Position numbers and translations under genes: made by a program. From the NCBI RefSeq assembly GCF_963378085.1, contig NZ_OY726395.1:1178001-1242000 (forward strand): a DNA stretch of 64,000 nt. Reading direction: 5' to 3'. This document shows positions 29,281 through 37,742 of this stretch, in pieces. How positions within the stretch are numbered: position 1 is the stretch's first letter; each line of letters opens with the position of its first letter. Below the pieces are notes generated by a model. The model was given only the letters and a program-made list of their open reading frames with translations, made no database searches and was not told the DNA's origin. Origin of the DNA: Mycolicibacterium sp. MU0050. Lineage in GTDB: Bacteria; Actinomycetota; Actinomycetes; Mycobacteriales; Mycobacteriaceae.

Positions 29281-29314
29281 GGGGCTCGCGGCTCAGGCCA
29301 TTCGGCGACCCCCG

Positions 29315-29373
29315 GCGAGATTGCGGCCAGGGTTGTTCTCGCGCCGGGCGGGCAGCCCTGTGTGCAATCTCGG
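29315..29373. repeat. Palindromic repeat, family 3 copy 2
   Basis: This is a second copy of the preceding element, in the same orientation and 92 bp away. GCGAGATTGC, CAGGGTTGTTCTCG and TGTGCAATCTCGG are shared. The left arm has diverged (GGCCAGG for ACACAGG). With the 58-bp tandem repeat it fills nearly all of the 328-bp gap between convergent genes, which holds no coding sequence. Confidence 0.7.
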
Positions 29374-29425
29374 CGCGCAGGCCGGCGAACCCACCCCCGC
29401 GCAGACACCCCCCGCCTGCCTCGAC

Positions 29426-30496
29426 TCAGTCGTAGACGATGACCGCACGGCCGATGATGTCGCCGCGGCCGATGGCGTCCAGCGTCTCGTTGACCTCCTC
29501 GAAGCGCACCCGCGTCACGGCGTCCTTGATCTGCCCGGCGACCGCCAGTGCCAGGACCTCGGTGAGGTCGTTGAAGTTGCCCCAGAACGACCCGTAGTAG
29601 GTGTATTCGCGCGAGACCAGTGGAAAGAGTGGGATGTCGACCCGGTTGCCGATCAGCCCGACGCTGGCCACCGCTCCCTCGGCGGCCAGCAGCGCGAACG
29701 CCAGACGAATCGAGTCCTCGGCGCCGGCGCAGTCCAGCACGGCGTCGAATTCCCCTCGGCCCGTGAGTCTTTCCAGCTCGGATGCGACGGCCTCAGGGGG
29801 CTTACCCCGGACGTTCACCACATGGTCGGCGCCGTTGTCGAGCGCCAGTCGGAGCTTCTCGTCGCTGCGGCCCAGGGCCACGACGGTCGCGCCGCCGCCG
29901 AGCAGCCTCGCATACTGCGTGCCGTAGCTGCCCAGGCCGCCCACCCCGGTGACGGCCAGCGTGCGACCCGGCCCGAGGTGGCCGCCGGCGCGCAATTTCT
30001 TGAGGCCGCGGTAGGGCGTCAGGCCGGCGTCGGTCAGCGGCGCGAGGTTGGGCGGCGACAGCGCGCCGCCGGCGGGGACGCCGATCAGGTACCGGTGGTG
30101 CACCGGCAGGTATTCCTGGTAGCCGCCGTGCGGCCCGAACCCGGCCCACACCCCGTGGGCGCACAACTGTTCGTTGCCCCCGTGGCACTGCCGGCAGGAG
30201 CCGTCGCCCCACGGCCCGAACACCACCACCTGATCGCCCTCGGACAGCCCCGCAGAGGGCGGCACGGCGGAGCCGATGCTGTCGACCCAGCCCGCGATCT
30301 CGTGCCCCGGCGTGATGGGAAAGTTGTTGGCCACACCGTCGGCGAAGTAGCCGTCGATGAGCTGATAGTCGGTGCGGCACATCCCGGCCCCACCGACCTT
30401 GACCAGCACCTCTTCGGGGCCCGGCACCGGAACCGGGACCTCCTCGAGTTGCAACGGCCGCTTGTACCCGTGCATGCGGGCTGCCCGCATCTTCAT
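29426..30496 (-). CDS. Zinc-dependent NAD(P)-alcohol dehydrogenase (MDR family)
   Basis: This 356-aa medium-chain dehydrogenase/reductase oxidises an alcohol or reduces an aldehyde in the cytosol. GAGMCRTDYQL carries the catalytic Cys, and GHEIAGWV carries the catalytic-site His/Glu. The structural-zinc loop CRQCHGGNEQLC has three visible cysteines. The Rossmann fold is marked by TGVGGLGSYGTQYAR. The ATG at 30496 precedes the conserved MRAARMHGY start. It is convergent with fadD6 and divergent from folP2. Substrate is not predictable; the CRxCxxGxEQLC form occurs in several actinobacterial NAD-alcohol dehydrogenases. Confidence 0.88.
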   Translation of the reverse strand: MKMRAARMHGYKRPLQLEEVPVPVPGPEEVLVKVGGAGMCRTDYQLIDGYFADGVANNFPITPGHEIAGWVDSIGSAVPPSAGLSEGDQVVVFGPWGDGSCRQCHGGNEQLCAHGVWAGFGPHGGYQEYLPVHHRYLIGVPAGGALSPPNLAPLTDAGLTPYRGLKKLRAGGHLGPGRTLAVTGVGGLGSYGTQYARLLGGGATVVALGRSDEKLRLALDNGADHVVNVRGKPPEAVASELERLTGRGEFDAVLDCAGAEDSIRLAFALLAAEGAVASVGLIGNRVDIPLFPLVSREYTYYGSFWGNFNDLTEVLALAVAGQIKDAVTRVRFEEVNETLDAIGRGDIIGRAVIVYD

Positions 30497-30642
30497 GTGT
30501 GTTCCCCCACCGCGCCAGCTCCAGGGCATCGTCGGTCCCGTCGGCCGGCTGGGCGCTTTGAGCAGTGCCGACGGGCACGGTGCTGAAGCTATAACCGGTG
30601 TGGCCAGTTCATCGGGGTTTTCGCCCCATTAGCCTGGACAGC

Positions 30643-31518
30643 GTGCAGTCGACGTTCTTGGGGAAGCCGGTCGCGGGCGATCGCGCCCTGATCATGGCGA
30701 TCGTCAACCGCACGCCGGACTCGTTTTACGACCGGGGAGCCACCTTCAGCGACGAGGCCGCGAAGTCGGCGGTCCACCGCGTCATCGAGGAAGGCGCCGA
30801 CGTCGTCGACATCGGCGGGGTCAAGGCGGGCCCCGGACAGGTGGTCGACGCCGACGAGGAGATCGCCCGCGTGGTGCCGTTCATCGAATGGCTGCGCTCG
30901 GCGTATCCGGACCAGGTGATCAGCGTCGACACCTGGCGCGCGTCGGTGGCGAAACTGGCCTGCGCGGCCGGCGCGGACCTGATCAACGACACCTGGGCGG
31001 GTGCTGATCCGGGTCTGCCGGAGGTGGCTGCCGAATTCGGGGCCGGCCTGGTGTGCTCGCACACCGGTGGTGCGGTCCCGCGGACCCGGCCGTTTCGGGT
31101 CAGCTACGGCAGCACCACCCGCGGCGTCGTCGACGACGTCGTCCGGGAGGTCACCGCCGCCGCCGAACACGCGGTGTCCGTCGGTGTCCACCGGGACGCG
31201 ATCCTGGTCGATCCCACCCACGATTTCGGTAAGAACACTCACCACAGTCTTAGTTTGTTGCGTCACCTGAAAGACCTTGTAAACACTGGATGGCCGGTCC
31301 TGATGGCCCTGAGTAACAAGGATTTTGTCGGGGAGACTCTGGGTGTGGGTCTGACCGAACGCCTGGAGGGCACCCTGGCCGCCACCGCTTTGGCGGCGGC
31401 GGATGGGGCGCGCATGTTCCGGGTACACGAGGTTGGCCCCACTCGGCGCGTACTCGACATGGTCGCGTCGATCGAAGGCAGGCGTCAGCCGACGCGCACG
31501 GTGAGGGGACTGGCATGA
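30643..31518 (+). CDS. folP2: Dihydropteroate synthase homologue FolP2
   Basis: This 291-aa TIM-barrel protein has the DHPS fold: MAIVNRTPDSFYDRG near the N-terminus, DIGGVKAGPG, SVDTWRASVA, LINDTWAG, and DPTHDFGKNTHHS. In mycobacteria folP1 encodes the true DHPS, and FolP2 is reported to lack DHPS activity. That is literature recall; the departures here are NRTPDSF rather than NVTPDSF and DIGGVKAGPG rather than DIGGESTRPG. It overlaps gpgS by ATGA, so a role linked to glucosylglycerate lipopolysaccharide synthesis is plausible. A TAGCCT box lies 7 bases before the GTG. Confidence 0.92.
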   Translation: MQSTFLGKPVAGDRALIMAIVNRTPDSFYDRGATFSDEAAKSAVHRVIEEGADVVDIGGVKAGPGQVVDADEEIARVVPFIEWLRSAYPDQVISVDTWRASVAKLACAAGADLINDTWAGADPGLPEVAAEFGAGLVCSHTGGAVPRTRPFRVSYGSTTRGVVDDVVREVTAAAEHAVSVGVHRDAILVDPTHDFGKNTHHSLSLLRHLKDLVNTGWPVLMALSNKDFVGETLGVGLTERLEGTLAATALAAADGARMFRVHEVGPTRRVLDMVASIEGRRQPTRTVRGLA

Positions 31519-32459
31519 CGACGACACCGGAGCTATCCGCCCAGAGCACGCTGCCCGGCGACACCTGGTGCAACGACCACAGTTGGAGCCGGCCAACCTG
31601 GACCGTCGCCGAGTTGGCCGCCGCCAAACGGGGCCGGACCATCTCGGTGGTGTTGCCCGCGCTCAACGAGGAGGACACGGTCGCCTCGGTCATCGACAGC
31701 ATCTCGCCGATGCTGGGCGATCTGATCGACGAGTTGATCGTTCTGGACTCGGGCTCCACCGACGACACCGAGATCCGGGCGATCACCGCCGGCGCACGGG
31801 TCGTCAGCCGCGAACAGGCCCTGCCGGAGGTGCCGCCGCAGCCCGGCAAGGGTGAGGTGTTGTGGCGCTCGCTGGCCGCCACCACCGGCGACATCGTCGT
31901 GTTCATCGACTCGGATCTGATCGACCCGGACCCGATGTTCGTGCCGCGGCTGGTCGGCCCGATCCTCACCGGCGACAACATTCACCTGGTGAAGGGCTAC
32001 TACCGCCGTCCGCTCAAGGTCAGCGGGCAAGAGGACACCAACGGCGGCGGCCGGGTCACCGAGTTGGTGGCGCGCCCCCTGCTCGCCGCGCTGCGGCCCG
32101 AGTTGGGCGCTGTGCTGCAACCGCTGGGCGGTGAGTACGCCGCGACGCGTGAGTTGCTGACCGCGCTGCCGTTCGCGCCCGGCTACGGCGTGGAGATCGG
32201 TCTGCTCATCGACACCTACGACAGGCTGGGCCTGGACGCGATCGCCCAGGTCAACCTGGGCGTGCGCACTCACCGCAACCGCCCGGTCACCGAATTGGCG
32301 GTGATGAGCCGGCAGGTGATTGCGACGCTGCTGAGCCGCTGCGGGGTGCCCGACTCCGGTGTCGGTTTGACGCAGTTCTTCGCCGACGGTGACGGTTTCA
32401 CGCCGCGGACCTCCACGGTGTCGCTGGAGGATCGACCACCCATGAACACCCTGCGCTGA
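31515..32459 (+). CDS. gpgS: Glucosyl-3-phosphoglycerate synthase
   Basis: This GT81 glycosyltransferase joins glucose from an NDP-glucose donor to 3-phosphoglycerate. It starts methylglucose lipopolysaccharide (MGLP) assembly, which modulates fatty acid synthase I. The 314-aa protein shows a GT-A fold: ISVVLPALNEEDTVASV, LDSGSTDDTE, and the metal-binding DSD in VFIDSDLIDPDP. GEYAATRELL and GYGVEIGLLIDTY resemble the 3-PGA and acceptor loops. It is coupled to folP2 by an ATGA overlap, as in M. tuberculosis Rv1207-Rv1208. A small TGAGCC-CGC-GGCTCA stem follows its stop. Confidence 0.95.
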   Translation: MTTTPELSAQSTLPGDTWCNDHSWSRPTWTVAELAAAKRGRTISVVLPALNEEDTVASVIDSISPMLGDLIDELIVLDSGSTDDTEIRAITAGARVVSREQALPEVPPQPGKGEVLWRSLAATTGDIVVFIDSDLIDPDPMFVPRLVGPILTGDNIHLVKGYYRRPLKVSGQEDTNGGGRVTELVARPLLAALRPELGAVLQPLGGEYAATRELLTALPFAPGYGVEIGLLIDTYDRLGLDAIAQVNLGVRTHRNRPVTELAVMSRQVIATLLSRCGVPDSGVGLTQFFADGDGFTPRTSTVSLEDRPPMNTLR

Positions 32460-32533
32460 GCCCGCGGCTCACCATCCACAGGCACCTGCCGCGCCAACCT
32501 CGGTTGTCGCCCCCATGAGGCAAACTCGACGGT

Positions 32534-32923
32534 GTGACGATGGTTCTGCTCTACCTCGTGGTGCTGGTTTTGGTGGCCGTCGTGTTGTTCGGCGTGGCCA
32601 GCGTGATCTTCGGGCGCGGTGAACAACTGCCCCCGCTGCCGCGCGGGACGACGGCCACGGTGCTGCCCGCGTCCGGCATCACCGGCGCCGACGTCGACGA
32701 CGTGAAATTCGCCCAAGCACTGCGCGGGTACAACACCGCCGAGGTGGACTGGGTGCTGGAACGGCTGGGCGCCGAACTCGACTCCCTGCGCGGCGAACTC
32801 GCGATCCTGCGCGGCGTCAGCGCACCGGGACCCGAACCGGACCGCCCCGTCGACGACGGCGATCACCCCGAAGCTCAGGCGGAGGACGACCTCGAGGCCG
32901 GCCGCCGCCAGGACGTCCCGTGA
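32534..32923 (+). CDS. Membrane-anchored DivIVA-domain protein
   Basis: The 129-aa protein has one N-terminal transmembrane helix (MTMVLLYLVVLVLVAVVLFGV). A short linker follows, then a DivIVA-like helix (about 55-90; DDVKFAQALRGYNTAEVDWVLERLGAELDSLRGEL) and an acidic tail. DivIVA-type repeats bind curved membranes or other coiled coils. Its GTG overlaps nothing upstream, and CAAACT (32521-32526) lies 7 bases before it. Its stop overlaps the tag start (GTGA). It matches Rv1209 by position; its function is unknown. Confidence 0.85.
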   Translation: MTMVLLYLVVLVLVAVVLFGVASVIFGRGEQLPPLPRGTTATVLPASGITGADVDDVKFAQALRGYNTAEVDWVLERLGAELDSLRGELAILRGVSAPGPEPDRPVDDGDHPEAQAEDDLEAGRRQDVP

Positions 32924-33501
32924 GCGCCGCCGACGACCGCGTCCGGTGCGGGTGGGCCGAACTCGGTTCCTCGGCCGACGCCCAGTTGTACCGGGACTAT
33001 CACGATCAGGAGTGGGGCCGGCCCTTGCGCGGGACGGTCGCGCTGTTCGAACGGATGAGTCTGGAGGCGTTCCAGAGCGGCTTGTCCTGGTTGACCATCC
33101 TGAAGAAGCGGGAGAACTTCCGTGCCGCGTTCTACGGGTTCGACGTCGCGACCGTCGCCGGCTACGACGAGGCCGACGTGCAGCGGCTGATGGCCGACGC
33201 GGGCATCGTGCGGAACCGCGCGAAGATCGATGCGACGATCGCCAACGCTCGCGCCATCGCCGAACTCGACGGCGACCTGACCGAGCTGCTGTGGTCCTAT
33301 GCGCCCGCGGCGCGCCCGCGGCCCGCGAGCCTGTCGGAGGTGCCGGCCAAGACCCCCGAGTCCGCCGCGCTGGCCAAGGAACTCAAGCGGCGCGGCTTCC
33401 GATTCGTCGGTCCGACCACCGCTTATGCCCTGATGCAGGCCACCGGAATGGTCGATGATCACGTCGTGACCTGCTGGGTTCCGGCTGTTGGTGCGGTTTA
33501 A
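32920..33501 (+). CDS. tag: DNA-3-methyladenine glycosylase I
   Basis: This base-excision enzyme removes 3-methyladenine from alkylated DNA. The 193-aa protein has VRCGWAELG, YHDQEWGRPL, LFERMSLEAFQSGLSW, the helix-hairpin-helix-like DAGIVRNRAKI, and FVGPTTAYALMQATGMVDDH. These are all Tag-family marks, including zinc ligands near both ends (Cys and His). It starts at a GTG overlapping the preceding stop, giving a tight two-gene unit. It corresponds to Rv1210 (tagA). Confidence 0.94.
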   Translation: MSAADDRVRCGWAELGSSADAQLYRDYHDQEWGRPLRGTVALFERMSLEAFQSGLSWLTILKKRENFRAAFYGFDVATVAGYDEADVQRLMADAGIVRNRAKIDATIANARAIAELDGDLTELLWSYAPAARPRPASLSEVPAKTPESAALAKELKRRGFRFVGPTTAYALMQATGMVDDHVVTCWVPAVGAV

Positions 33502-33617
33502 CCGCCGGGTCTTGCACACGTGAAGGCGGGCATAGGGAAGAATGGAGCAGTGAATCGGCAGTTCGTGCTGACCAGGTCCGGACCGATGGACCGGCTCAGA
33601 AGTGGAGGGAGCACTCG

Positions 33618-33785
33618 ATGGCGGCCATGAAGCCCCGGACCGGAGACGGTCCTCTGGAAGCAACCAAGGAGGGGCGCGGCATCGTGATGCGGGTACCACT
33701 GGAAGGCGGCGGCCGCCTGGTCGTCGAGCTGACACCGGACGAAGCGGCGGCGCTGGGCGAGGAACTCAAGAACGTCACGAGCTGA
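33618..33785 (+). CDS. DUF3117 small protein
   Basis: This 55-aa protein is highly conserved in actinobacteria. It reads MAAMKPRTGDGPLEATKEGRG, then IVMRVPLEGGGRLVVELTP, then a DEAAALGEELKNV helix. It corresponds to Rv1211. The ATG has a strong AGTGGAGGGA ribosome binding site. It lies in the gap between tag and the convergent glgM. Its length and basic/acidic balance suggest a soluble protein; function is unknown. Confidence 0.88.
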   Translation: MAAMKPRTGDGPLEATKEGRGIVMRVPLEGGGRLVVELTPDEAAALGEELKNVTS

Positions 33786-33801
33786 TCGCCGCCACCCGCG
33801 G

Positions 33802-34968
33802 CTAGCTCGACACCTTGCGGTAGATCTCCAGCGTTTGCTCGGCAACACGCCCCCAGGAGAACTCGTCGATGCACCGCTGGCGGCCAGCTTGACCGTAGGC
33901 AGCGGCTCTGGCCGGGTCGGCAACCAATGCGTTGACCGCCTCGGCCAGACCGGCCTCGAACGCGCCCGGATCCGCGGTGTCGTAGTGCACCAGCGTCCCA
34001 GTGGTGCCGTCGTCGACGACCTCGGGGATTCCGCCGACGTCGGAGGCCACCACGGGGGTGGCGCACGCCAGCGCCTCGAGGTTCACGATGCCCAGCGGCT
34101 CGTACACCGACGGGCACACGAAAACGCTTGCTGCCGACAAAATCTCGCGGATATCGGCCAGCGGCAGCATCTCGCGCACCCAGAACACGCCGGTGCGGCG
34201 GGCCGAGAGTTCCCGGACGGCGGCCGCCGTCTCCGCGGCGATCTCGGGGGTATCGGGGGCGCCCGCGCACAGCACCAGCTGCACCTCGGGTGCGAAGTGA
34301 TGCGCCGCGGCCACCAGATGCGTGACGCCCTTCTGGCGGGTGATCCGGCCGACGAACGCGACGATGGGCCGGGACAGGTCGACCCCCAGCCCGGTCAGCA
34401 CCGACGCCGTCACCTCCGACCGGGACATCGGGTACCAGACGTCGGTGTCGATCCCGTTGCGCACCACGTGCACGCGGTCGGGATCGAGTTCCGGGTACAC
34501 GCGAAGGACGTCCTCGCGCATCCCCGAGCTGACCGCGATCACCGCCGCGGCCGCCGTCATCGCCGTGCGCTCCACCCAGGACGACACCCGGTAGCCGCCG
34601 CCGAGCTGCTCGGCCTTCCACGGCCGCAGCGGTTCCAGCGAGTGCGCGGTCACCACGTGCGGGATGCCGTGCAGCAGCGCGGCAACGTGCCCCGCCATCC
34701 CGGTGTACCAGGTGTGGGAATGCACCAGGGAGGCCCCCGCGGCGTTGTTGGCCATCACCAGGTCCGCCGACAACGTCGTCAGCGCCGCGTTCGCTTTCAG
34801 CAGGCCCGGATCGGGATCGGCCACGATGGCCTCGGGGCGGTGGATGCCCATGCAGTGCACGTCGACGTCGCACAGTCGGCGCAGCTGCGCGACAAGCTCG
34901 GTCACGTGCACGCCGGCGCCGCCATAGACCTCCGGCGGATACTCCCGAGTCATCATCGCCACCCGCAT
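33802..34968 (-). CDS. glgM: Maltose-1-phosphate synthase (GT4, formerly glycogen synthase GlgA)
   Basis: This GT4 enzyme uses ADP-glucose and glucose-1-phosphate to form alpha-maltose-1-phosphate, the donor for GlgE-made alpha-glucans. The 388-aa length fits mycobacterial GlgM (~387). Motifs: MREYPPEVYGGAGVHV-type start, HTWYTGMAG, AFVGRITRQKGVTHLV, and PSVYEPLGIVNLEALACATPVVASDVGGIPE (retaining GT-B E-x7-E region). TACGGT is 8 bases before the ATG on this strand. It is divergent from glgC, which supplies its ADP-glucose; the two leaderless promoters share a 134-bp gap. Confidence 0.94.
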   Translation of the reverse strand: MRVAMMTREYPPEVYGGAGVHVTELVAQLRRLCDVDVHCMGIHRPEAIVADPDPGLLKANAALTTLSADLVMANNAAGASLVHSHTWYTGMAGHVAALLHGIPHVVTAHSLEPLRPWKAEQLGGGYRVSSWVERTAMTAAAAVIAVSSGMREDVLRVYPELDPDRVHVVRNGIDTDVWYPMSRSEVTASVLTGLGVDLSRPIVAFVGRITRQKGVTHLVAAAHHFAPEVQLVLCAGAPDTPEIAAETAAAVRELSARRTGVFWVREMLPLADIREILSAASVFVCPSVYEPLGIVNLEALACATPVVASDVGGIPEVVDDGTTGTLVHYDTADPGAFEAGLAEAVNALVADPARAAAYGQAGRQRCIDEFSWGRVAEQTLEIYRKVSS

Positions 34969-35102
34969 ACCGATCGACCGTAGTGGCGCCCCCGCGGCGG
35001 CGCACCGCCGCGGGGGGGTTCGGCGCCGAATTCCATTACTGGCCGGGGGCCCCTCGGCGTTTGGCCTAGCCGCATCCGGCGGGTGGCGATAGGTTTGAAC
35101 CC

Positions 35103-36317
35103 ATGAGGGAAGCGCCACATGTGCTGGGCATCGTCCTGGCCGGAGGTGAGGGGAAGCGGTTGTATCCGCTGACCGCGGACCGGGCCAAACCGGCGGTTCC
35201 TTTCGGTGGTGGTTACCGGTTGATCGACTTTGTGCTGTCCAACCTGGTCAATGCCCGGTACTTGCGGATCTGTGTTCTCACGCAATACAAGTCGCATTCA
35301 CTGGACCGTCACATTTCGCAGCACTGGCGGCTGTCCGGTCTGGCGGGGGAGTACATCACCCCGGTGCCCGCCCAGCAGCGGCTGGGGCCGCGCTGGTACA
35401 CCGGTTCGGCGGATGCGATCTATCAGTCGATGAACCTGATCTACGACGAAGATCCGGACTACATCGTGATTTTCGGTGCCGACCACGTGTACCGGATGGA
35501 TCCCGAGCAGATGGTCCAGCAACACATCGAGAGCGGTGCGGGCGCCACCGTGGCCGGAATCCGGGTGCCGCGCGCCGAGGCGAGCGCCTTCGGCTGCATC
35601 GACGCCGACGACTCCGGGCGGATCCGGCAGTTCATCGAGAAGCCGGCCGACCCGCCCGGCACGCCCGACGATCCCGAGCAGGCCTTCGTCTCGATGGGCA
35701 ACTACATCTTCACCACCAAGGTGCTGATCGACGCGATCAAGGCCGACGCCGAGGACGACCATTCCGACCACGACATGGGCGGCGACATCATCCCGCGCCT
35801 GGTGGCCGACGGGATGGCCTCGGTCTACGACTTCAGCAACAACGAGGTGCCCGGCGCCACGGAACGCGATCACGGCTATTGGCGCGACGTCGGCACGCTG
35901 GACGCGTTCTACGACGCGCACATGGACCTGGTGTCGGTGCACCCGATCTTCAACCTCTACAACAAGCGCTGGCCGATCCGGGGCGGCGCCGAGAACCTGG
36001 CGCCGGCCAAGTTCGTCAACGGGGGGTCGGCCCAGGAATCGGTGGTGGGCGCCGGCAGCATCATCTCGGCGGCCTCGGTGCGCAACTCGGTGCTGTCGTC
36101 CAACGTCGCGATCGACGACGGCGCCATCGTCGAGGGCAGCGTGCTGATGCCGGGCGTGCGGGTCGGACGGGGTGCGGTGGTGCGCAAGGCGATCCTGGAC
36201 AAGAACGTGGTGGTGGGCCCCGGCGAGATGGTCGGGGTGGACCTGCAGAAGGACCGGGAACGCTTCTCGATCAGCGCGGGCGGCATCGTCGCGGTCGGCA
36301 AGGGCATCTGGATCTGA
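35103..36317 (+). CDS. glgC: Glucose-1-phosphate adenylyltransferase
   Basis: GlgC makes ADP-glucose from ATP and glucose-1-phosphate for glycogen, capsular alpha-glucan and maltose-1-phosphate synthesis. At 404 aa it equals the M. tuberculosis enzyme. The N-terminal nucleotidyltransferase fold shows [35 protein letters not shown], and [10 protein letters not shown]. The C-terminal left-handed beta-helix carries [30 protein letters not shown] lies 7 bases upstream of the ATG. It is divergent from glgM. Confidence 0.96.
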   Translation: MREAPHVLGIVLAGGEGKRLYPLTADRAKPAVPFGGGYRLIDFVLSNLVNARYLRICVLTQYKSHSLDRHISQHWRLSGLAGEYITPVPAQQRLGPRWYTGSADAIYQSMNLIYDEDPDYIVIFGADHVYRMDPEQMVQQHIESGAGATVAGIRVPRAEASAFGCIDADDSGRIRQFIEKPADPPGTPDDPEQAFVSMGNYIFTTKVLIDAIKADAEDDHSDHDMGGDIIPRLVADGMASVYDFSNNEVPGATERDHGYWRDVGTLDAFYDAHMDLVSVHPIFNLYNKRWPIRGGAENLAPAKFVNGGSAQESVVGAGSIISAASVRNSVLSSNVAIDDGAIVEGSVLMPGVRVGRGAVVRKAILDKNVVVGPGEMVGVDLQKDRERFSISAGGIVAVGKGIWI

Positions 36318-36358
36318 GCCAAGCCCGCGGGTGCCTTACCCCGCGAGTGCCTCACCTC

Positions 36359-36418
36359 GCGAGCGGGCGTGTCCCCGGCCGACACGCCGCGGAATTCACG
36401 TATTCGGCGCACGCTCGC
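36359..36418. repeat. Dispersed palindromic repeat, family 1 copy B
   Basis: The ends GCGAGCGGGC and GCACGCTCGC, and the inner GTGTCCCCGGCCGACACGCC block, match copies at 12132 (in reverse) and 58535. It lies between convergent glgC and a DUF4126 gene. It overlaps the last seven codons and stop of the latter, so the C-terminal RERAPNT residues are repeat-encoded. Confidence 0.75.
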
Positions 36419-36992
36419 GCCGGGACCTCGCCCGCCGCCACAACCGGTACCCCGCCCAGATCAACCCCGCCAGAAACACCAGCACCAGCAACGGCAGCAG
36501 CAGGGCCACGAGGACCAGACCGACGCTGGTGACATCCTCGACCGTCGACAACACCGGTGCGGCGACGCCGGCGGTGGCGACGTTGGCGGCGGGCCGGACC
36601 GCGGACTTGGCCAACGAAACCGCCAGAGCCACAACGACGCCGATGAGTACCGGGACCCACTGCCCGGACTGGGCCCACTGGCCGGGGTCGGCCACCGCAG
36701 GGCTCTGCGCCGCGGTGCCGGAGCCGAACACGATGCCGCCCGCGGCGGGACGCACGAACGTCTGCACGGTGTCGTTGAGCGAATCCAGCGCCGGGACCTT
36801 GTCAGCGATGATCTCCACCACCAGCAACACCGCCACGATTATCAGGACCCAGCCGTTCTCCAGCCAAGACCAGCCCGCCGGCAGGCTGATCACCTCCGTG
36901 AACCGGGCCAGCAGCCCGAGCATCAGCATGGGGATATAGGCGTTGAGCCCGGCCGCGGTGGACAGCCCCAGGCCCGTCAGCAGCTGCTCCAT
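36396..36992 (-). CDS. DUF4126 integral membrane protein
   Basis: The 198-aa protein has about four transmembrane helices. It starts EQLLTGLGLSTAAGLNAYIPML, a DUF4126 hallmark, and contains ADKVPALDSLNDTVQTFVRPAAG in a loop and an Arg-rich C-terminus. The last residues come from a dispersed repeat. Function is unknown; DUF4126 proteins lie near transport or lipid genes in many bacteria. CATACT 6 bases before the ATG is a possible leaderless -10 box. Confidence 0.85.
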   Translation of the reverse strand: MEQLLTGLGLSTAAGLNAYIPMLMLGLLARFTEVISLPAGWSWLENGWVLIIVAVLLVVEIIADKVPALDSLNDTVQTFVRPAAGGIVFGSGTAAQSPAVADPGQWAQSGQWVPVLIGVVVALAVSLAKSAVRPAANVATAGVAAPVLSTVEDVTSVGLVLVALLLPLLVLVFLAGLIWAGYRLWRRARSRRERAPNT

Positions 36993-37031
36993 GACAACAG
37001 TATGCGGACAACCACCCGCCGTGCCTGTCGA

Positions 37032-37706
37032 TCACCAAAGGTAGGGGACCAGCCGGTATCGCACCGTGCTCCGGTACTCGGGGTAACCGGGCAGGTCCCG
37101 CACGAGCATCCGCTCCTCGTCGCCGATCCGAACGATCAGCGCCAGCAGGGCGCCCGCGGCGGGCAGATAGGCCCAATAGGAGCCGAGCCCGACCGGTAGG
37201 CCGAGCATCATGGCCACGGCGCCGCTGTACATCGGGTGCCGAACCACCGTGTAGAGCCCGGTGGCCACCACCTGTTGGCCGGCCTGGATCTCCACCGTGG
37301 CGGCGGCCCAACTGTTCTGCAGCACGACGACAATCGCGACACCGAGACCGACACCGGCCAATCCGAGCCCCACGACGCAGAGCCAGGTGGGCACGTGCGT
37401 CCAGCCGTGACGACGGTCCAACCCGCCGACGGCGAAGACCGCCAGCGTCGACGCCTGCAGGCCGAACACCGCCAGCCGCTGCACCCCGCGGGACTCCGCG
37501 GTGGGGCCGGCGCGCAGTCGTCGCCGCAGGACGTCGGGCTGTTTGCGGCCCAGGTACACGGTGTACGGGACGGTCAGGACCAGCATCACCGCGATGAGCG
37601 CCCACCCCTGCCAGTAATCGAATGTGCCTGCGGGCCAGAACAGCAACGCGCCCGTCGCCGTGAGCCCCACGATCGAGGCCAACGCCGCTCGGAGGCTGAG
37701 GTTCAT
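37032..37706 (-). CDS. Isoprenylcysteine carboxyl methyltransferase (ICMT/PEMT)-family membrane protein
   Basis: The 224-aa protein has about five to six membrane helices and the SAM-binding signature of the ICMT/PEMT family. That signature is GLYTVVRHPMYSGAVAMMLG, followed by EERMLVRDLPGYPEYRSTVRYRLVP at the C-terminus. It corresponds to Rv1216c. Bacterial members methylate small lipid or isoprenoid carboxylates, and substrates are mostly unknown. It starts 36 bp after the ABC permease gene and is probably the last gene of the TetR-ABC operon. Confidence 0.85.
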   Translation of the reverse strand: MNLSLRAALASIVGLTATGALLFWPAGTFDYWQGWALIAVMLVLTVPYTVYLGRKQPDVLRRRLRAGPTAESRGVQRLAVFGLQASTLAVFAVGGLDRRHGWTHVPTWLCVVGLGLAGVGLGVAIVVVLQNSWAAATVEIQAGQQVVATGLYTVVRHPMYSGAVAMMLGLPVGLGSYWAYLPAAGALLALIVRIGDEERMLVRDLPGYPEYRSTVRYRLVPYLW

Positions 37707-37742
37707 GGCACCGTCTCCTGGTTCGATGCTGCCGGCAGGCCG

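Noticed and set aside
29080..29373. CRISPR array
   Set aside because: The repeats are of two unrelated types, only 2-3 copies each, tandem without unique spacers or palindromic over their full length, and no cas gene is near.
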